Below, one piece after another: positions 45,480-55,529 of a stretch of DNA of 64,000 nucleotides. Numbering within the stretch: position 1 is the first letter of the stretch; every line of letters begins with the position of its first letter. The stretch comes from Odontocerum albicorne. Lineage: Eukaryota > Arthropoda > Insecta > Trichoptera > Odontoceridae. Below the pieces are notes generated by a model. It saw only the letters and a list, made by a program, of their open reading frames with translations, was not told the DNA's origin and did no database searches. The stretch is taken from contig OX463859.1 in NCBI GenBank assembly GCA_949825065.1, forward strand, positions 21,717,847 to 21,781,846, in the 5' to 3' direction. Made by a program: the position numbers and the translations under genes.

Positions 45480-45622
45480 GCTCTGTTATAGCTACCAGAC
45501 GTGATTTGTTATAAAACTGTGGACTCGAGATTGTCAATGCCTTTCAGAAGAGTTTGCTCGAGTACCTTTCAGGGGAGTTTGCTCTTTAAATGGCATTATA
45601 TGAAATTGTCTTTTGAATTGAA
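45480..45622 (+). mobile_element. Family B LINE, 3' UTR only (copy B5), with internal duplication
   Basis: 'ggactcgagattgtcaatg' precedes a tandem pair built on 'cctttcag..gagtttgctc' (45539 and 45567), then 'aaatggcattatatgaaattg'. The same segment is expanded independently in copy B1. Confidence 0.55.
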
Positions 45623-46029
45623 CAATGCAAACTTCAGGAACCAACCACGCGATATAGCGTGACTAGTAACAGAAACATATATGAGCCAGTGTATCCCCCG
45701 ACATACGAGTATATGGAAGAAGACTTATTTTTATCGACCATACGGAAGTAGTATAAGAAGGCCATTTCCGTTTTTTTTTCTACAAAAAGTAAATTGGAAA
45801 AATGACAGTGCTTTATAAATCTTTTATTGCTCTTTGAAAAATCCACTCAATTGCGCGCACTTAAAGACTAAGATTTTTTAATGTTTACACTTACTTTTTT
45901 TCTTTTTGAAAATATTTATCTACGTATCTCTTCTGTTTTGCAATTTGCGAATAAATTCGACATTTGTATGTTTAACAACAAACTGTTTATCATTATTATT
46001 AGTTAATTAGGCATTCCATCTTATAGAGA
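45623..46029. other. Intergenic sequence, nothing recognised
   Basis: A 70-codon minus-strand frame (45846-45634) has no recognised motif. Confidence 0.4.
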
Positions 46030-46640
46030 TGATGATTTGTCCCAATAACAATCTGAAGGAAATAAGGCAGTATGAGAATTTGTAAAAACTACTGTTCTAA
46101 ATATTTTAAGAGTTTATGATAATAAATAAAGATATGTGACTACATATTAATGAAGAATTGAGTGCGAGTAGGCGGGACATGTTGAACGGAAGGGGTACAC
46201 TTACAATTGAGTCAAGGTTGTATGCGGTGCACAGAGAACACTCAAACAAAATATGGTCGAGGGTCTCCTTACCCATTCCATTCGTGCTTTGTGTTATATG
46301 AATTTTATAAAGGTGGCTTCCTATCAGACAGTGGCCTTTTCTTATCCTGCAAATGACAGACACAATTCATTTGTGCAGGTTTATTTTGTGGAACAAAGGT
46401 TTAGTAGGTATTTTAACCTAAATATTCCTGTAGGTAGGACCCTTATTGCTACTGGATAGCCCCCATATTTTTGACCAGCTGGTGAATGTTTTTAACCCTG
46501 TGATATCATGTCCTGGATAGAAGTTACATAGTTAAAGGGAGAGAGGAACCGGATACTTTTTCTTGCCAGCTAGTGTGAGATTTCATTCATTTCCGCGCAT
46601 ACCCTGGCGAGCGGGAATCCACACGAATGTGTCTAATACA
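46030..46640 (-). pseudogene. Family C LINE: RNase H and Cys/His C-terminus, broken
   Basis: On the minus strand, 46635-46590 reads FVWIPARQGMRGNE, the RNase H signature (WxP.HxGxxGNE) found at the end of I/R1-type LINE proteins. It is followed after a shift by LARKSIRF. Further on, an 85-codon frame (46363-46106) reads CRIRKGHCLIGSHLYKI then ETLDHILFECSL, the Cys/His-rich tail with HILFEC. RNase H removes template RNA during retrotransposition. Frameshifts and a stop make it inactive. Confidence 0.8.
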
Positions 46641-46644
46641 TACG

Positions 46645-46725
46645 TATACATACACACCGGTTCCCTGCTAGGATAGGCAGAGAGGATAGAGCGCTATGCT
46701 TTCCTATCTCACCTATTGAGATGAG
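46645..46725 (-). mobile_element. Family A LINE, 3' UTR fragment (copy A16)
   Basis: 'acacaccggttccctgctagg', 'ataggcagagaggatagagcgctatgctttcctatctc' is the complement of the family A end. It joins directly to family C sequence. Confidence 0.75.
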
Positions 46726-46780
46726 TGATTGATTTTTTTATCATGTGACTGACACGTTTTGGAATGAACACTTCGTTATG

Positions 46781-46944
46781 AAATAAATATTGTATGATAA
46801 ATAAATAATAACGAGCTTTAAGGCCTAGTTGGTAAGACGCATTAACCAACTACATCTTCGATTATTGTAGGTCCCGATGGTTGATTATTCCATAGTGGAA
46901 TAAACCCTTTTTTGTAAAATAAATATTGTATTATAAATAAATAA
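46781..46944 (+). mobile_element. Short SINE-like insert between 28-base direct repeats
   Basis: A head with A box 'ggcctagttgg' (46823-46833), 'taagacgcattaacc' and a weak B box is followed by a short unrelated body. It lies between two 28-base strings starting aaataaatattgta at 46781-46808 and 46917-46944 that differ at one base. These may be a long target duplication, or two copies of the same LINE tail. Confidence 0.6.
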
Positions 46945-46954
46945 GTAAAAAATA

Positions 46955-47150
46955 CCTTCGAAGCCTAGTTGGTAAGATGCACTTACCAACTATGAGAGTT
47001 CGATTCCCGTTGGGACCCAGTTTTTTAAGGATTTCACTTAAGGCCTCGTTGGTATTTTTCTGATTGGTTGGAAGATATTGCCATTTGATAGGATACCCAC
47101 CAGGTTTTTGTATATACAACTAAAGTGTTAAACAATAAAAAGTGTTGAAA
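46955..47150 (+). mobile_element. tRNA-derived SINE, near complete sense copy
   Basis: Head with A box 'agcctagttgg', a short anticodon-arm region, and B box 'gagttcgattcccgttgg' (46998-47015), then 'gacccag', 'ttcacttaaggcctcgttgg', the body 'ctgattggttggaagatattgcc' and the tail 'tatacaactaaagtgttaaac'. The tail after 'ggttggaaga' aligns with the family D end at 21.56-21.64 kb. Confidence 0.85.
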
Positions 47151-47924
47151 CTTTTTGAGGAATGTTATTTCCTCTAGATAAATCACTTAAAGCAAAAATA
47201 ATCTCCCAAATTTTACAGACGATGGAATACAAAAAAATATTTTTTTAATATTTTAAATAAAAGTATTTATTTTATATTTTCCTCCCACATAATTTAAGTG
47301 TAAGATGATACGAATATTTCTATTTCAGAGAAAAAAAGACAAGAAAAAATATATGTGCACACTTATATTTTTTTACATAAGAAAATGTTAATAAAATAAA
47401 ATAAAATATTTCATATCTTTAGAAGACAAGTTATTGGGGCACATTTCTGACTATTCCAAAAATGTTACGAGAAAAAGAACAAAGAAATAAAAATGAACAA
47501 ACGTTTTATTTCACGACTCGTATGAAAATATCTTTAGTTTTTCTTCTTTAAATTTCTCCTATTTGGAAGATGGTGATTATCAGGGCTGTATTGACCTTTG
47601 AGGTAAGTACACCGATGTGGCCGGTGAATTTTCTGGTGTGCAACAGTACACTCTCTTAAAGAGGAGAGTTAAAAAGAAATAAACGAAATCTCCACAGCAA
47701 AGCTTCGCTTTCCAACTGAAATGACGTTGGAATGGCGAAGCGATTCTCGACTACGAGGTCCAGCAACAATGACGGGATTATATTGTTCACATAAGACTAC
47801 TTTATTATATTTTTTTAATTGTTTAATAGAACTATAATCAGATGATTTAAATAATTATTTACAAAAAAACTAGAATTCGTAATCCCATTTAAGTTAACAT
47901 TGTATGTTACATATCTACCTCAAA
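47151..47924. other. AT-rich intergenic sequence, nothing recognised
   Basis: A short GC-richer part at 47600-47790 contains no frame of note. Confidence 0.4.
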
Positions 47925-48154
47925 ATGTAAGAGATATGGGAGGCGTGTGCAACTTTTAAAAGCTCTTAAAGATATGGGAAGCGTGTGCAACTTTTAAAAG
48001 CTCTCAAAGACAACCTTTTTTGGAAAGCCATCGACATTTATGATTACTACTCTACCTAAAGCCTAATATGTTGTATATCTGGATATCTAAAAAAGTTTCT
48101 TAGCAAGTTTTCTGAGGTATATACCCGAATAAGTCATTTGCAAACATATTGTAT
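47925..48154 (+). mobile_element. Family B LINE, left of a SINE insertion (B6a), with 38-base tandem duplication
   Basis: The segment 'gatatgggaagcgtgtgcaa' plus 'cttttaaaagctct' is present twice in tandem (47932-47969 and 47970-48007). In family B this encodes the GSVCSFKRLLKTTFF-like C-terminal part. The copy continues to 'cctaaagcctaatatg' and is then interrupted by a SINE. Confidence 0.75.
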
Positions 48155-48347
48155 TGTATTACACTTTCGTCGTATACAGCCCAATCTGGCGGCCTTATTG
48201 CCACGTAGCAATATCTTCCAATTAACTAGACATATATTAAAGAAACCTTAAGTAAAAACCAGACTTTGAAAAAAATCTGGGTTCCAAAGGGAATCGGATT
48301 GGCAGACAAGCGCCTTACCAACTAGGCCAGGGAGGTCATCATAAGCA
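48155..48347 (-). mobile_element. tRNA-derived SINE nested in family B
   Basis: Minus-strand full-order copy: 'cgtatacagcccaatctggcgg', 'ccttattgccacgtagcaatatcttcc', 'ttaaagaaaccttaag', 'tctgggttcc', and the head with 'ccaactaggccagggaggtc' (A box in complement). Part of the B-box arm is deleted. Family B resumes on the other side. Confidence 0.82.
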
Positions 48348-48465
48348 GATGCGGGAAAGTTTCACCAGCTACCACCACTTTCCTATCCTCACACTCAACT
48401 TGTTTTTTTTACTATTAACAATAGTGTGCTAACGGCGCTATATAAATTTTCCATTTATAATGGTT
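48348..48465 (+). mobile_element. Family B LINE, right of the SINE (B6b)
   Basis: Resumes with 'aagcagatgcgggaaag', 'ccagctaccaccactttcctatcctcacactcaa' (compare 40.25-40.31 kb) and the end 'aacggcgctatataaatt'. Confidence 0.7.
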
Positions 48466-48514
48466 ATAATTACGTGAATGCTATAGGCTACATGTCAGCA
48501 AGATTTATTACATA

Positions 48515-48950
48515 TATACCAACACTCCATTCCCTATTGGAGTAGGTAGAGATCCACACTTCCCTATCACGACATACATCACCTCCTTTACATTCACACT
48601 TATTTTCATACATTACCTTCCATTGTTATCACTCCCAACCTTTGTTGCTTTCAAAATTTCATTTACTTGGCCCAACCACACTTTACTCAGTCCTCTACCA
48701 CGACTTCAACTCATACTTACATTGTAGAAATTTAACATGCCGAAACACCTTAACGTGTTTTTTTTACCCAATTTAATATATCACTTTTTGGCTCACATTT
48801 TCGTTAGTAAATAACATGTAATTTTTTTGCCACACTCCACATTCAGTGTATGCATTTCCATTGTATTTAATTGTCTCATTTTATGAACTTTTCACGTCCA
48901 TGTTTCACACCCTTACATAATTGTGCTAACATGACGATTGGGTGAACCAT
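48515..48950 (-). mobile_element. Family A LINE, 3' fragment (copy A17)
   Basis: Antisense copy from 'accaacactccattccctattgg' through the terminal block, the linker ('cttggcccaaccacac') and the Trp-Phe-Gly-His area to 'cacgtccatgtttcacaccc' (48893). Confidence 0.75.
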
Positions 48951-49399
48951 AATTTAAGCATATCTCCACTCCAAAAAGTTAATACATGGGCTTCACTAAC
49001 TTCTAGCATATCGATATTTAAGTTTTGAAAAAAATTAAATATGTTCTCAGAACATGTATTTAAAAAAAAATATGAATTTCATAAATAACAAATAGTATAA
49101 ATTCCTTTTAGTAATTTTTTGAAAGGTTTTGAAGACATATACATGTGTATCATACTATATGTATAAAGTCTCAAATAAGTATATAGATATTTTGATTCAA
49201 CGCACGTGTATCCTTTTTTCTTGCTGACTGGATAAAGTGACTTGTCAAATTGAGTTTCGGTATAATACTGATTTTCTCTCGAATCTTAAAAAAATGTTAT
49301 TTTTTTGAAGTTTTGACTTTGAAATGCCAGAATATAACGGACGAGATATTTTCTTATTTTTCTCCAAATAACACTTCCAGTGGCAGAAGATCCTTGAGT
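48951..49399. other. AT-rich intergenic sequence, nothing recognised
   Basis: No supported feature. Confidence 0.4.
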
Positions 49400-49725
49400 T
49401 TTCTACTAAATCTACCTGACATCAAGAATACTTCATGGGGTGACAATGTTTTACAGAATACGGAATGAAATGATTAGAGATGAACGTGATTTTCAGATTG
49501 ATGAAATACATACGAAAAAGATTAATGTACTGAGATAGTTAAGTTAGCATGTAGAACGAATTAATGAAGAAAGACTAACAAGATAAATAAACGGTTCAAA
49601 TGTGAGTGGAAGGCGAAGGTGGAGGAAGATTAAAAAAAGTTTTGTTAGATCAAGTTAACGATATTTTTAAAAGAAAATGTGAAAGTCGTAGAGAAGAGTC
49701 ATGTAGAGGAGACGAAATATAATAT
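49400..49725 (+). mobile_element. Family A LINE, 3' fragment (copy A18)
   Basis: Sense copy beginning 'catcaagaatacttcatggggtgacaatg' and running through 'acagaatacggaatgaaatg', 'tggaaggcgaaggtggaggaag' and 'gatcaagttaacgatattttt' to 'gtagaggagacg'. Confidence 0.75.
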
Positions 49726-49845
49726 GTGTAACACAATATGAAATTCTGGCACTCCGTATGTTTCTGACTAACCCAACACAGAACCAACGTCTATGTATAA
49801 TTGGTTTGTTAACAACATTAATTTTAGTTTCTTTTAATCTAGACG

Positions 49846-50380
49846 TCAGGAGTGTGGGCTGAAATCCCCCCGATGTCCTTGCGGTTGGGCTCGCCCTACA
49901 TTAGTGGTGTGTATCTCAGCTGGGGGAATGGTTGTGGGATGAGCCCGGACCTTTTAATGTCTTCTATCTTAAATGTGTTTTCTGCAGTTTGTTTTGAGAT
50001 GTGTGTACGATACTCGGAATATGTTTATTATATATACGAGTATGTACATATTTGTTGCTGTCAGGGAATCTTCATCTGTTTGTTTGAATTAATCTGAGGT
50101 GGTATTTTCTTTTCTGCCATCTACTTATTTTCCTTTTTTGTTCTACATGTGCAAGGGTGTGGAATGAAAAACATTTGGTGTCCCCGTGGCTGGACTCGCC
50201 CTATATTGGTGGGGTGTATCTTTCGACGAGGGGATGTTATTAGACGAGCCCAGACTTTTTGATAGCTTCTGTCTTTAATGTATTTTCTGCAATTTATGTG
50301 TTTTTTGAAGTGTATTTAAATATATTATGTACATACTATGTTGCTATCGATAAACCTATATTTATTTAACTGGTTTCTAA
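49846..50380 (+). repeat. Tandem duplication (305-base period) of an unknown unit with matching frames
   Basis: Two units offset by 305 bases (for example gtgtgg at 49852 and 50157). In the same frame copy 1 contains SPYISGVYLS, SPDLLMSSILNVFSA and copy 2 contains SPYIGGVYLS, SPDFLIASVFNVFSA, so the amino acids agree better than expected of junk. Copy 2 has an in-frame stop between the two motifs and copy 1 ends at a stop at 50097. The unit is also GC-richer and has 'gcccggac' opposite 'gggctcgcc', which could pair. I do not recognise the family. Confidence 0.6.
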
Positions 50381-51659
50381 AAGAAGCTATTATAGTTGAT
50401 TGATAAAATTTAGTTCAATGTACCTAACAATTATTAACGGTGTTGTCAATGAATGTTGTTTTCGATACCGTATTCATTGAACAGAGGTTTCTGTAGCATC
50501 ACCACTCACACACGGATTGACCCTAATGAAAGCATTTCAGGATTATCTCATTTATACCATATCTCGGTAGATTAATTAAAGATAGCGCTTATTAACTTAG
50601 AAGGCATAACAGTATCACTTCACAGGGAAGCATGAGTGAGATTTTTTCTGTTGATTCCTTTCCTTTTTATATTGTTTTTTTTTTATTTAACGATGTAAGA
50701 TTAAACATGTATCGAATATTAAATAAATAATGGTTTACAGTTCCTAATTCCTTTTTATTTCTCGGCATAAATATATTACACGTAAATTTGATTTTTTCAG
50801 ACTGAATACAATCTCTAGAATCAGCCAAGACACAACGGACAGTTTTAACATGAAAATATTTCAGTCTTTATGCCACTTCTTTTGATTTTACTTTATTAAC
50901 TTTTCTCGGTAAGTTGACAGGTTCCAAGAAACTCTGATTTGCAAAAGTTGTAGTAGAATATATATTTCTCGTATTATAATATGCAATCAAACGATTCAAG
51001 ACATATTTTTTACAGACGGATAAACTACAGATCACGATAAATTAATTCTGTACTTTTATACGATATTTTTTTTAAGTAGAACGTAGGTTGTTGAGTGCAG
51101 AAGGGTCCTCCTCCAGCATTTCCTCAATCTAAGGTTTTAATAAGGAACTATTATTCAATTTCTATTAACTTTAGTATGTTTCTTTTATTTATATGTCCCA
51201 TAATATCCCCATGAGGGATATTCTAATTTATATATGTTTTTTTAAATGTTTATGATATATTTTAGAAGTATTGCATCGTTGATTTTGTATGGTAAATCGT
51301 AAGATGTTGTTTGGAGGATGTTGATGCGTTAGTTTTTAATGTTTAAGTTTTACTGAGCTATCTTAAGGACATTCGAGTGTCATTTATAATTATCGAAATC
51401 ATCATTATTCTAATAATCATCACAATGTTCATAGTTTACTTGGTAAGATATAAAAGTAAACCAGCCGATCGTTTCGGAACTTTGGGTTAGATACCTCAGG
51501 ACTGTATGATGACTAAAATGGAATATCTTGTACACAATAAACTTATACGCGCACGGGTATCTTCCATCATACTCGATCACGAGTTATTGCTTATAATTAG
51601 TAGTAGGACGACACCCGCGGTTCGCACTTATCGACTGACGTGGATTTAATTAACATTTT
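50381..51659. other. AT-rich intergenic sequence, nothing recognised
   Basis: About 1.3 kb with no supported feature. Confidence 0.4.
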
Positions 51660-51790
51660 TTTAAAAAGGGTTCCAGTCTGCTTTTCCCGCAAGGAATGTT
51701 TAATACCTTAATGATTGAATAGAAGTGATTGCCGCATAATGATCAATCTGTCAGGTTATACTGTGTATAACGTTGGTGTAACACAATACA
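51660..51790 (+). mobile_element. SINE middle and tail fragment
   Basis: 'gggttccagtctgcttttcccg', 'gtttaataccttaatgattgaatagaagtgattgccgcataatg' and 'gtcaggttatactgtgtataac' follow the SINE order from the linker to the end; the head is missing. RTE sequence starts directly after. Confidence 0.65.
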
Positions 51791-51795
51791 GTACA

Positions 51796-51839
51796 TCATT
51801 GAAAATTGAATATAAGTATGAGCAAATTTTGTATTTTAA
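51796..51839 (+). pseudogene. RTE-type RT, part left of the piggyBac insertion
   Basis: SLKIEYKYEQILYF is the stretch that precedes the FKYLGVDIN block in RTE-type proteins. Its last codon abuts the TTAA target (51836-51839) of the piggyBac element. The frame continues on the other side of the insert. Confidence 0.75.
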
Positions 51840-53080
51840 CCCTTTCGTGGCTGGTGGGAATACGATTTCCCACTTCCGAAATTGCTCTAAAAAGGTGAGT
51901 AGAAATTACATTTCCCAAGTTTATTAACTCCTGCCATCTAGCGTCATTATTGGGTATTACGATAAAACATTTACCTACTTTATCGGTTGATCTTGTAACT
52001 GGCAGTTGAATTCTAAATAACACGTGTTGTTTTGTTTGGAGTGTCGTGCGTTAGATACATTGATTTTGTGACAAAACTTGAAAATTCTCAAGTAAATAAG
52101 GATTTTGACGATTGATTTGAGTTCTATAGACGTTTCCTTTACTGTATGATATATACATAGCTGGTGATTTGATCTGAATTTCAAGGTAATTCATATTTCA
52201 TAAGTGGGAAGCGGTCTTCCCACGAAGCTAAATAAAGGTTATGTTTCAAAATATGTGATGAATGTTTTTTTCTTGTAAATGGCTAATAAATCGAATTTGA
52301 ATAACCCCAACCACATGGAAAAAGCGATGGAGTTTTTATTTTCACTTCCCGATGTTGAAGAAATGTCAGACATAGAAATTGACGATGGTGCACAAGAGGA
52401 ATTGGATGCACTTGATAACGTGACAATTTCACAACCGGATATATCGATGAATGTAGAAGAGGATGAAGAAATGAATAATGAAGAAATGCCAGCCCCACCA
52501 GATGTCGATGAAATTATAGAATTAATTGAAGAAGATTGGAATGAAGATTGCAGTTATTTCGAAAATATTACAGAAGCCAATTTTGGACAGAAATCTGCAC
52601 CTAACCAGATAAATTTGATTGGTTGCAGTAGGGCAGTCGATAATTTCGATAAATTATTTGACGACAATATCATTAAAAATATTGTTAACGAAACAAACAG
52701 ATAGGCACATCAAAAACAATCTCATATGTGGGTGGACAAATCCACTGAAGAGATAAGAGCATTCATAGGAGTGCTTATAATTATGGGGATACATCAATTG
52801 CCACATCTCAAAAATTATTGGAGTTCTGATCCGATTTTAGGTGTATGTTTTTTTTACTTAAAATAAATTATTTTCTTAAAAAATTTTTTTTTTCTTTCTT
52901 ACACACACTGAGTATTCTACCAAGTATCAGTGGGAAGTATAGATCCCATTAGTTTTTTTATAAATTCCGATCGATTTTTTTTAAATATTTTTTTTCCATA
53001 TTTCTTTATAAACATTAATGACTAATAAATGCGAAAAAAAAGTTAAATCTAAAGAAAAATAAAATTTGAGCACGAAAGGG
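51840..53080 (+). mobile_element. piggyBac element, internally deleted, 1241 bases
   Basis: A piggyBac-superfamily element with perfect 10-bp terminal inverted repeats CCCTTTCGTG (51840-51849) and CACGAAAGGG (53071-53080), each bordered by the TTAA target duplicate (51836-51839 and 53081-53084). Subterminal dyads of the form GTGGGAA-N6-TTCCCAC occur at 51854-51873 and 52204-52223, with diverged versions at 51899-51918 and 52930-52949. The inner region holds only the N-terminal third of the transposase. It is non-autonomous, but its ends look intact enough that a related transposase might move it. It sits inside an RTE fragment. Confidence 0.93.
52279..52845 (+). pseudogene. piggyBac transposase, N-terminal fragment with one in-frame stop
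   Basis: 141 codons are open from ATG 52279 (chosen as the first Met, 55 bases after the second dyad). The first 80 residues are acidic and low in complexity (EEMSDIEIDD, EEDEEMNNEE), as usual at piggyBac N-termini. Then LFDDNIIKNIVNETNR leads into the DDE domain. An in-frame TAG (52702-52704) replaces the expected Tyr after TNR. The same frame continues HMWVDKSTEEIRAFIGVLII and LPHLKNYWSSDPILG to about 52845, where a deletion begins. About 190 codons of a usual 550-600 remain, and all catalytic Asp residues are missing. Confidence 0.9.
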
Positions 53081-53790
53081 TTAAATACCTGGAAGTGGAC
53101 ATTAATAGCCATAATGACTTTTACAGGTATATTAAAATAACAGGACAAGTGAAAAAAGCTTGAAGGTCTAAAACATAGCATTTGGAAAATAGCAGATCAT
53201 ATTTCAGTCAAAATGCAATAAACACACCAAGAATCTACTGCAAGAAGAAGAAGTAGGATATGATAACAGTAGCTGTATAAGAGATATAAAAGAGATGTTA
53301 AAAGAATAGAAGCTCTAGGTAACAAAGTAAACAATGTTTCAAACATCGTGTTATATCAAATGGTGTTGAAACTTGGACCTCGGAAGCATCGGAAAGATGA
53401 CAGATCGATGTCTTTAAATGTAGTGTTGGCGCAGAATGCTCCGGATACCATGGACAGCCAGGAGAACAAATGTGCCCATCTTAGCCGAGCCCAAAATAGA
53501 AGATCGCCTCACGCCATTCTATGATATGATATATGCGACGTGTCCTGCAGTATTTGGGTCACATCATGAGGAGGGAGCCGAATAGTCTGGATGAACTTAT
53601 GGTCGTCAGAAGCGTCGCAGGAACGAGATCTCGAAGAAGATACCAGATGGAGTGACTTGATCAGGATAACGACAGGATTTTCAATATCGAATCCTCTTTG
53701 ATCGACCCGGAACAGATCCAGATGGAAAGAGACCATTAAAAGGGTCATCAACGGGTACCGCCATCTTCAGAAATAAGGTACAGGACGACG
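53081..53790 (+). pseudogene. RTE-type RT, part right of the piggyBac insertion
   Basis: Begins KYLEVDINSHND right after the TTAA, continuing the protein interrupted at 51839. A degenerate part follows to 53330. From 53340 on come, in shifting frames, NLDLGS (for the E(T/S)WTL region), RRMLRIPWTARRTNVPILAE, then DRLTPFYDM, YLGHIMRREPNSLDEL, and a VAGTRSRRRYQME segment. This is the standard RTE C-terminal order. At least three frameshifts and a stop are present. Confidence 0.85.
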
Positions 53791-53879
53791 GAGAGTAGTA
53801 TCAAATTAACTAATAATGCTGAAACATGATGGTGTGTTGGTGCCTTGACTTGATAGAAGTAAAAAAATGTTTTCAAGCT

Positions 53880-53990
53880 TATAATAATAATAATTTAAAA
53901 AAAAGGACGATTTATTTAGTGCCAATAGGCAATTCTCCCCATGGGCGTTTTAACTCGGTATTGAAACCCACTTTTATTGATAGATTAAAA
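53880..53990 (-). mobile_element. Family B LINE, 3' tail only (copy B7)
   Basis: The reverse complement gives 'gggtttcaataccgagttaaaacg', 'gagaattgcc' and the (TTA)n tail at 53881-53893. Confidence 0.6.
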
Positions 53991-54264
53991 CATTTTTACA
54001 TTTTTTCAGTTTTATTTAGAACTAAATAGGTTTTATTCGTTAATCTTTCATAATTAATATTTTTATGTATCTTAGTATCCTTTCTTTTTCGTTTGCATTA
54101 AACTTCTTTCAGACGACATTATTTTACTGTCCTTTTTTTCTTTTCTTCAAACATTATTTTACTATAAACTCTGCGTTACGTTTGCAATTATCTTAATTTG
54201 ACTTTTCTCGCCACTTCCAAGACATAAAAAGTCAATGAACAATATTGTTTTAGTATATAACACA
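53991..54264. other. AT-rich intergenic sequence, nothing recognised
   Basis: No supported feature. Confidence 0.4.
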
Positions 54265-54370
54265 TTTGTTGTTTACTGTGAAACCTGGTGATTGTATTGA
54301 CATGTGGTATTCTTTTTCAATCTATCAAAAATATTTTAAGAGGCCTTAAGTTACAACAAAAAATCAATGT
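54265..54370 (-). mobile_element. SINE tail and body fragment
   Basis: The minus strand reads 'ttaaggcctcttaaaatatttttgatagattg', 'aataccacatg' and 'caatcaccaggtttcacagt'. The head is missing. Confidence 0.55.
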
Positions 54371-54494
54371 ACCTTGATTGTATCATTATTTCGCAGCTTC
54401 CAAGATTAAAAAAAACCGCATCAACGACGCTGAGAGATATGCCAAACCCTTGACATTTTCAAGTAAAAAAAACGATAAATTACAGCAGATTGCA

Positions 54495-54565
54495 CTTTCC
54501 TTGTATACTATACGATCTGGTGAGTTTATTGCCTAGTGAAATTATTACGACATGTCAAAAGACTT
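54495..54565 (-). mobile_element. SINE tail fragment
   Basis: The complement of 'cttgtatactatacgatctggtgagtttattgcc' is the SINE end. The head on the same strand appears at 54895-54975, so the two may be halves of one SINE separated by an insertion or unrelated copies. Confidence 0.45.
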
Positions 54566-54860
54566 GAAACAAATCGTTAGACAAAGTCAGAATGAAATAG
54601 TTTTTTTTTATTGCAACCTTTAGCTGGTTGACCACTGTACGTCTTAAAATAACTATCAATATAAAAAGACTGATAATACCATATACGAGTACATTAAAAT
54701 TATTATTGAAGTAAAGCTTGGGGTTGGTAATATCTCTTATGATGACTGTGGAGACCATTTCACAATCCACATTTATGGCTACACCAACAATGTCACATCC
54801 AGTCTTGATCCGGAAGTACTCCACACTTGGCCCTCTCTCGCTTAAGTTGAAGGTTTTCTA
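54555..54860 (-). CDS. Unidentified open frame, 89 codons, possibly an exon
   Basis: From a Met at 54824 the frame reads EYFRIKTGCDIVGVAINVDC then EMVSTVIIRDITNPKLYF and ends in a hydrophobic stretch. The frame stays open upstream to about 54841, so an exon might start there. The first 45 residues look more like a real protein than the usual chance frames. I do not recognise a family; a distant likeness to acyltransferase core segments (VGVA...VIRD) is too weak to use. It may equally be chance or an inserted transposon piece. Confidence 0.25.
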
Positions 54861-54894
54861 GCAAATTATCATCACATACCTGCTTGCCTTGGTG

Positions 54895-54975
54895 AAGTAT
54901 ATTTCCCTACAGATTCTATCAACTCCCAGTTTGGACAACAGGCATCTTACTAACTAGGTCTTGGATATTGTCAAG
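54895..54975 (-). mobile_element. SINE head fragment
   Basis: The minus strand has 'caagacctagttagtaagatgcctgttgtcc' (A box) and a mutated B box 'gagttgatagaatc'. Confidence 0.55.
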
Positions 54976-55529
54976 GTTTTTAATACAGCAAAAATAATCG
55001 TCCAATGCGCATTAAAAATATTACCCCTAAATAATAAAGTTTCGTGTTGTATTTTTTTATCGGAAAACAAGATAACTTAAAAAAATGACGGGAAGAACAA
55101 ATATGTTTTTTAGCCTTTTTTTATACAACACGAGATGGGGTGAATTTAAAAAAAAACCGCTAATTCCTGTGACACATTTCACACCACGGGGATAAACATT
55201 GTCCTGTGACAAAGAATTTATTATTTGAATTTCAAAACTGGCGACATGCCGGGTTGATGCGTCGACATGATAATTTTATCTAAATAAAAATTTCAAAATA
55301 TTTTATCCAGTTAATTTCATAACATTTCCCTAACGTTTTTCATATTGTTGGATTAAAGTTTTATTTGTTGACGTTTATATTCTGTTAAATAAATTATGAT
55401 AAAAAATTGAGATAAAATGGGATGAGAAATTTATCTTTTTTTTATTTTTGAAGGAGAATTTATATTTTTTATGATTTTGAGGTCAAGTTCGTCTGTGAGA
55501 ATAAATTGATTGTTCCGAATCGTTCCAAT
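54976..55529. other. AT-rich intergenic sequence, nothing recognised
   Basis: A few 'gggg' or 'cccc' strings, no supported feature. Confidence 0.4.

Noticed and set aside
14243..47150. tRNA-like heads as functional tRNA genes
   Set aside because: They cannot form complete cloverleaf arms, are followed by the SINE body, and vary between copies.
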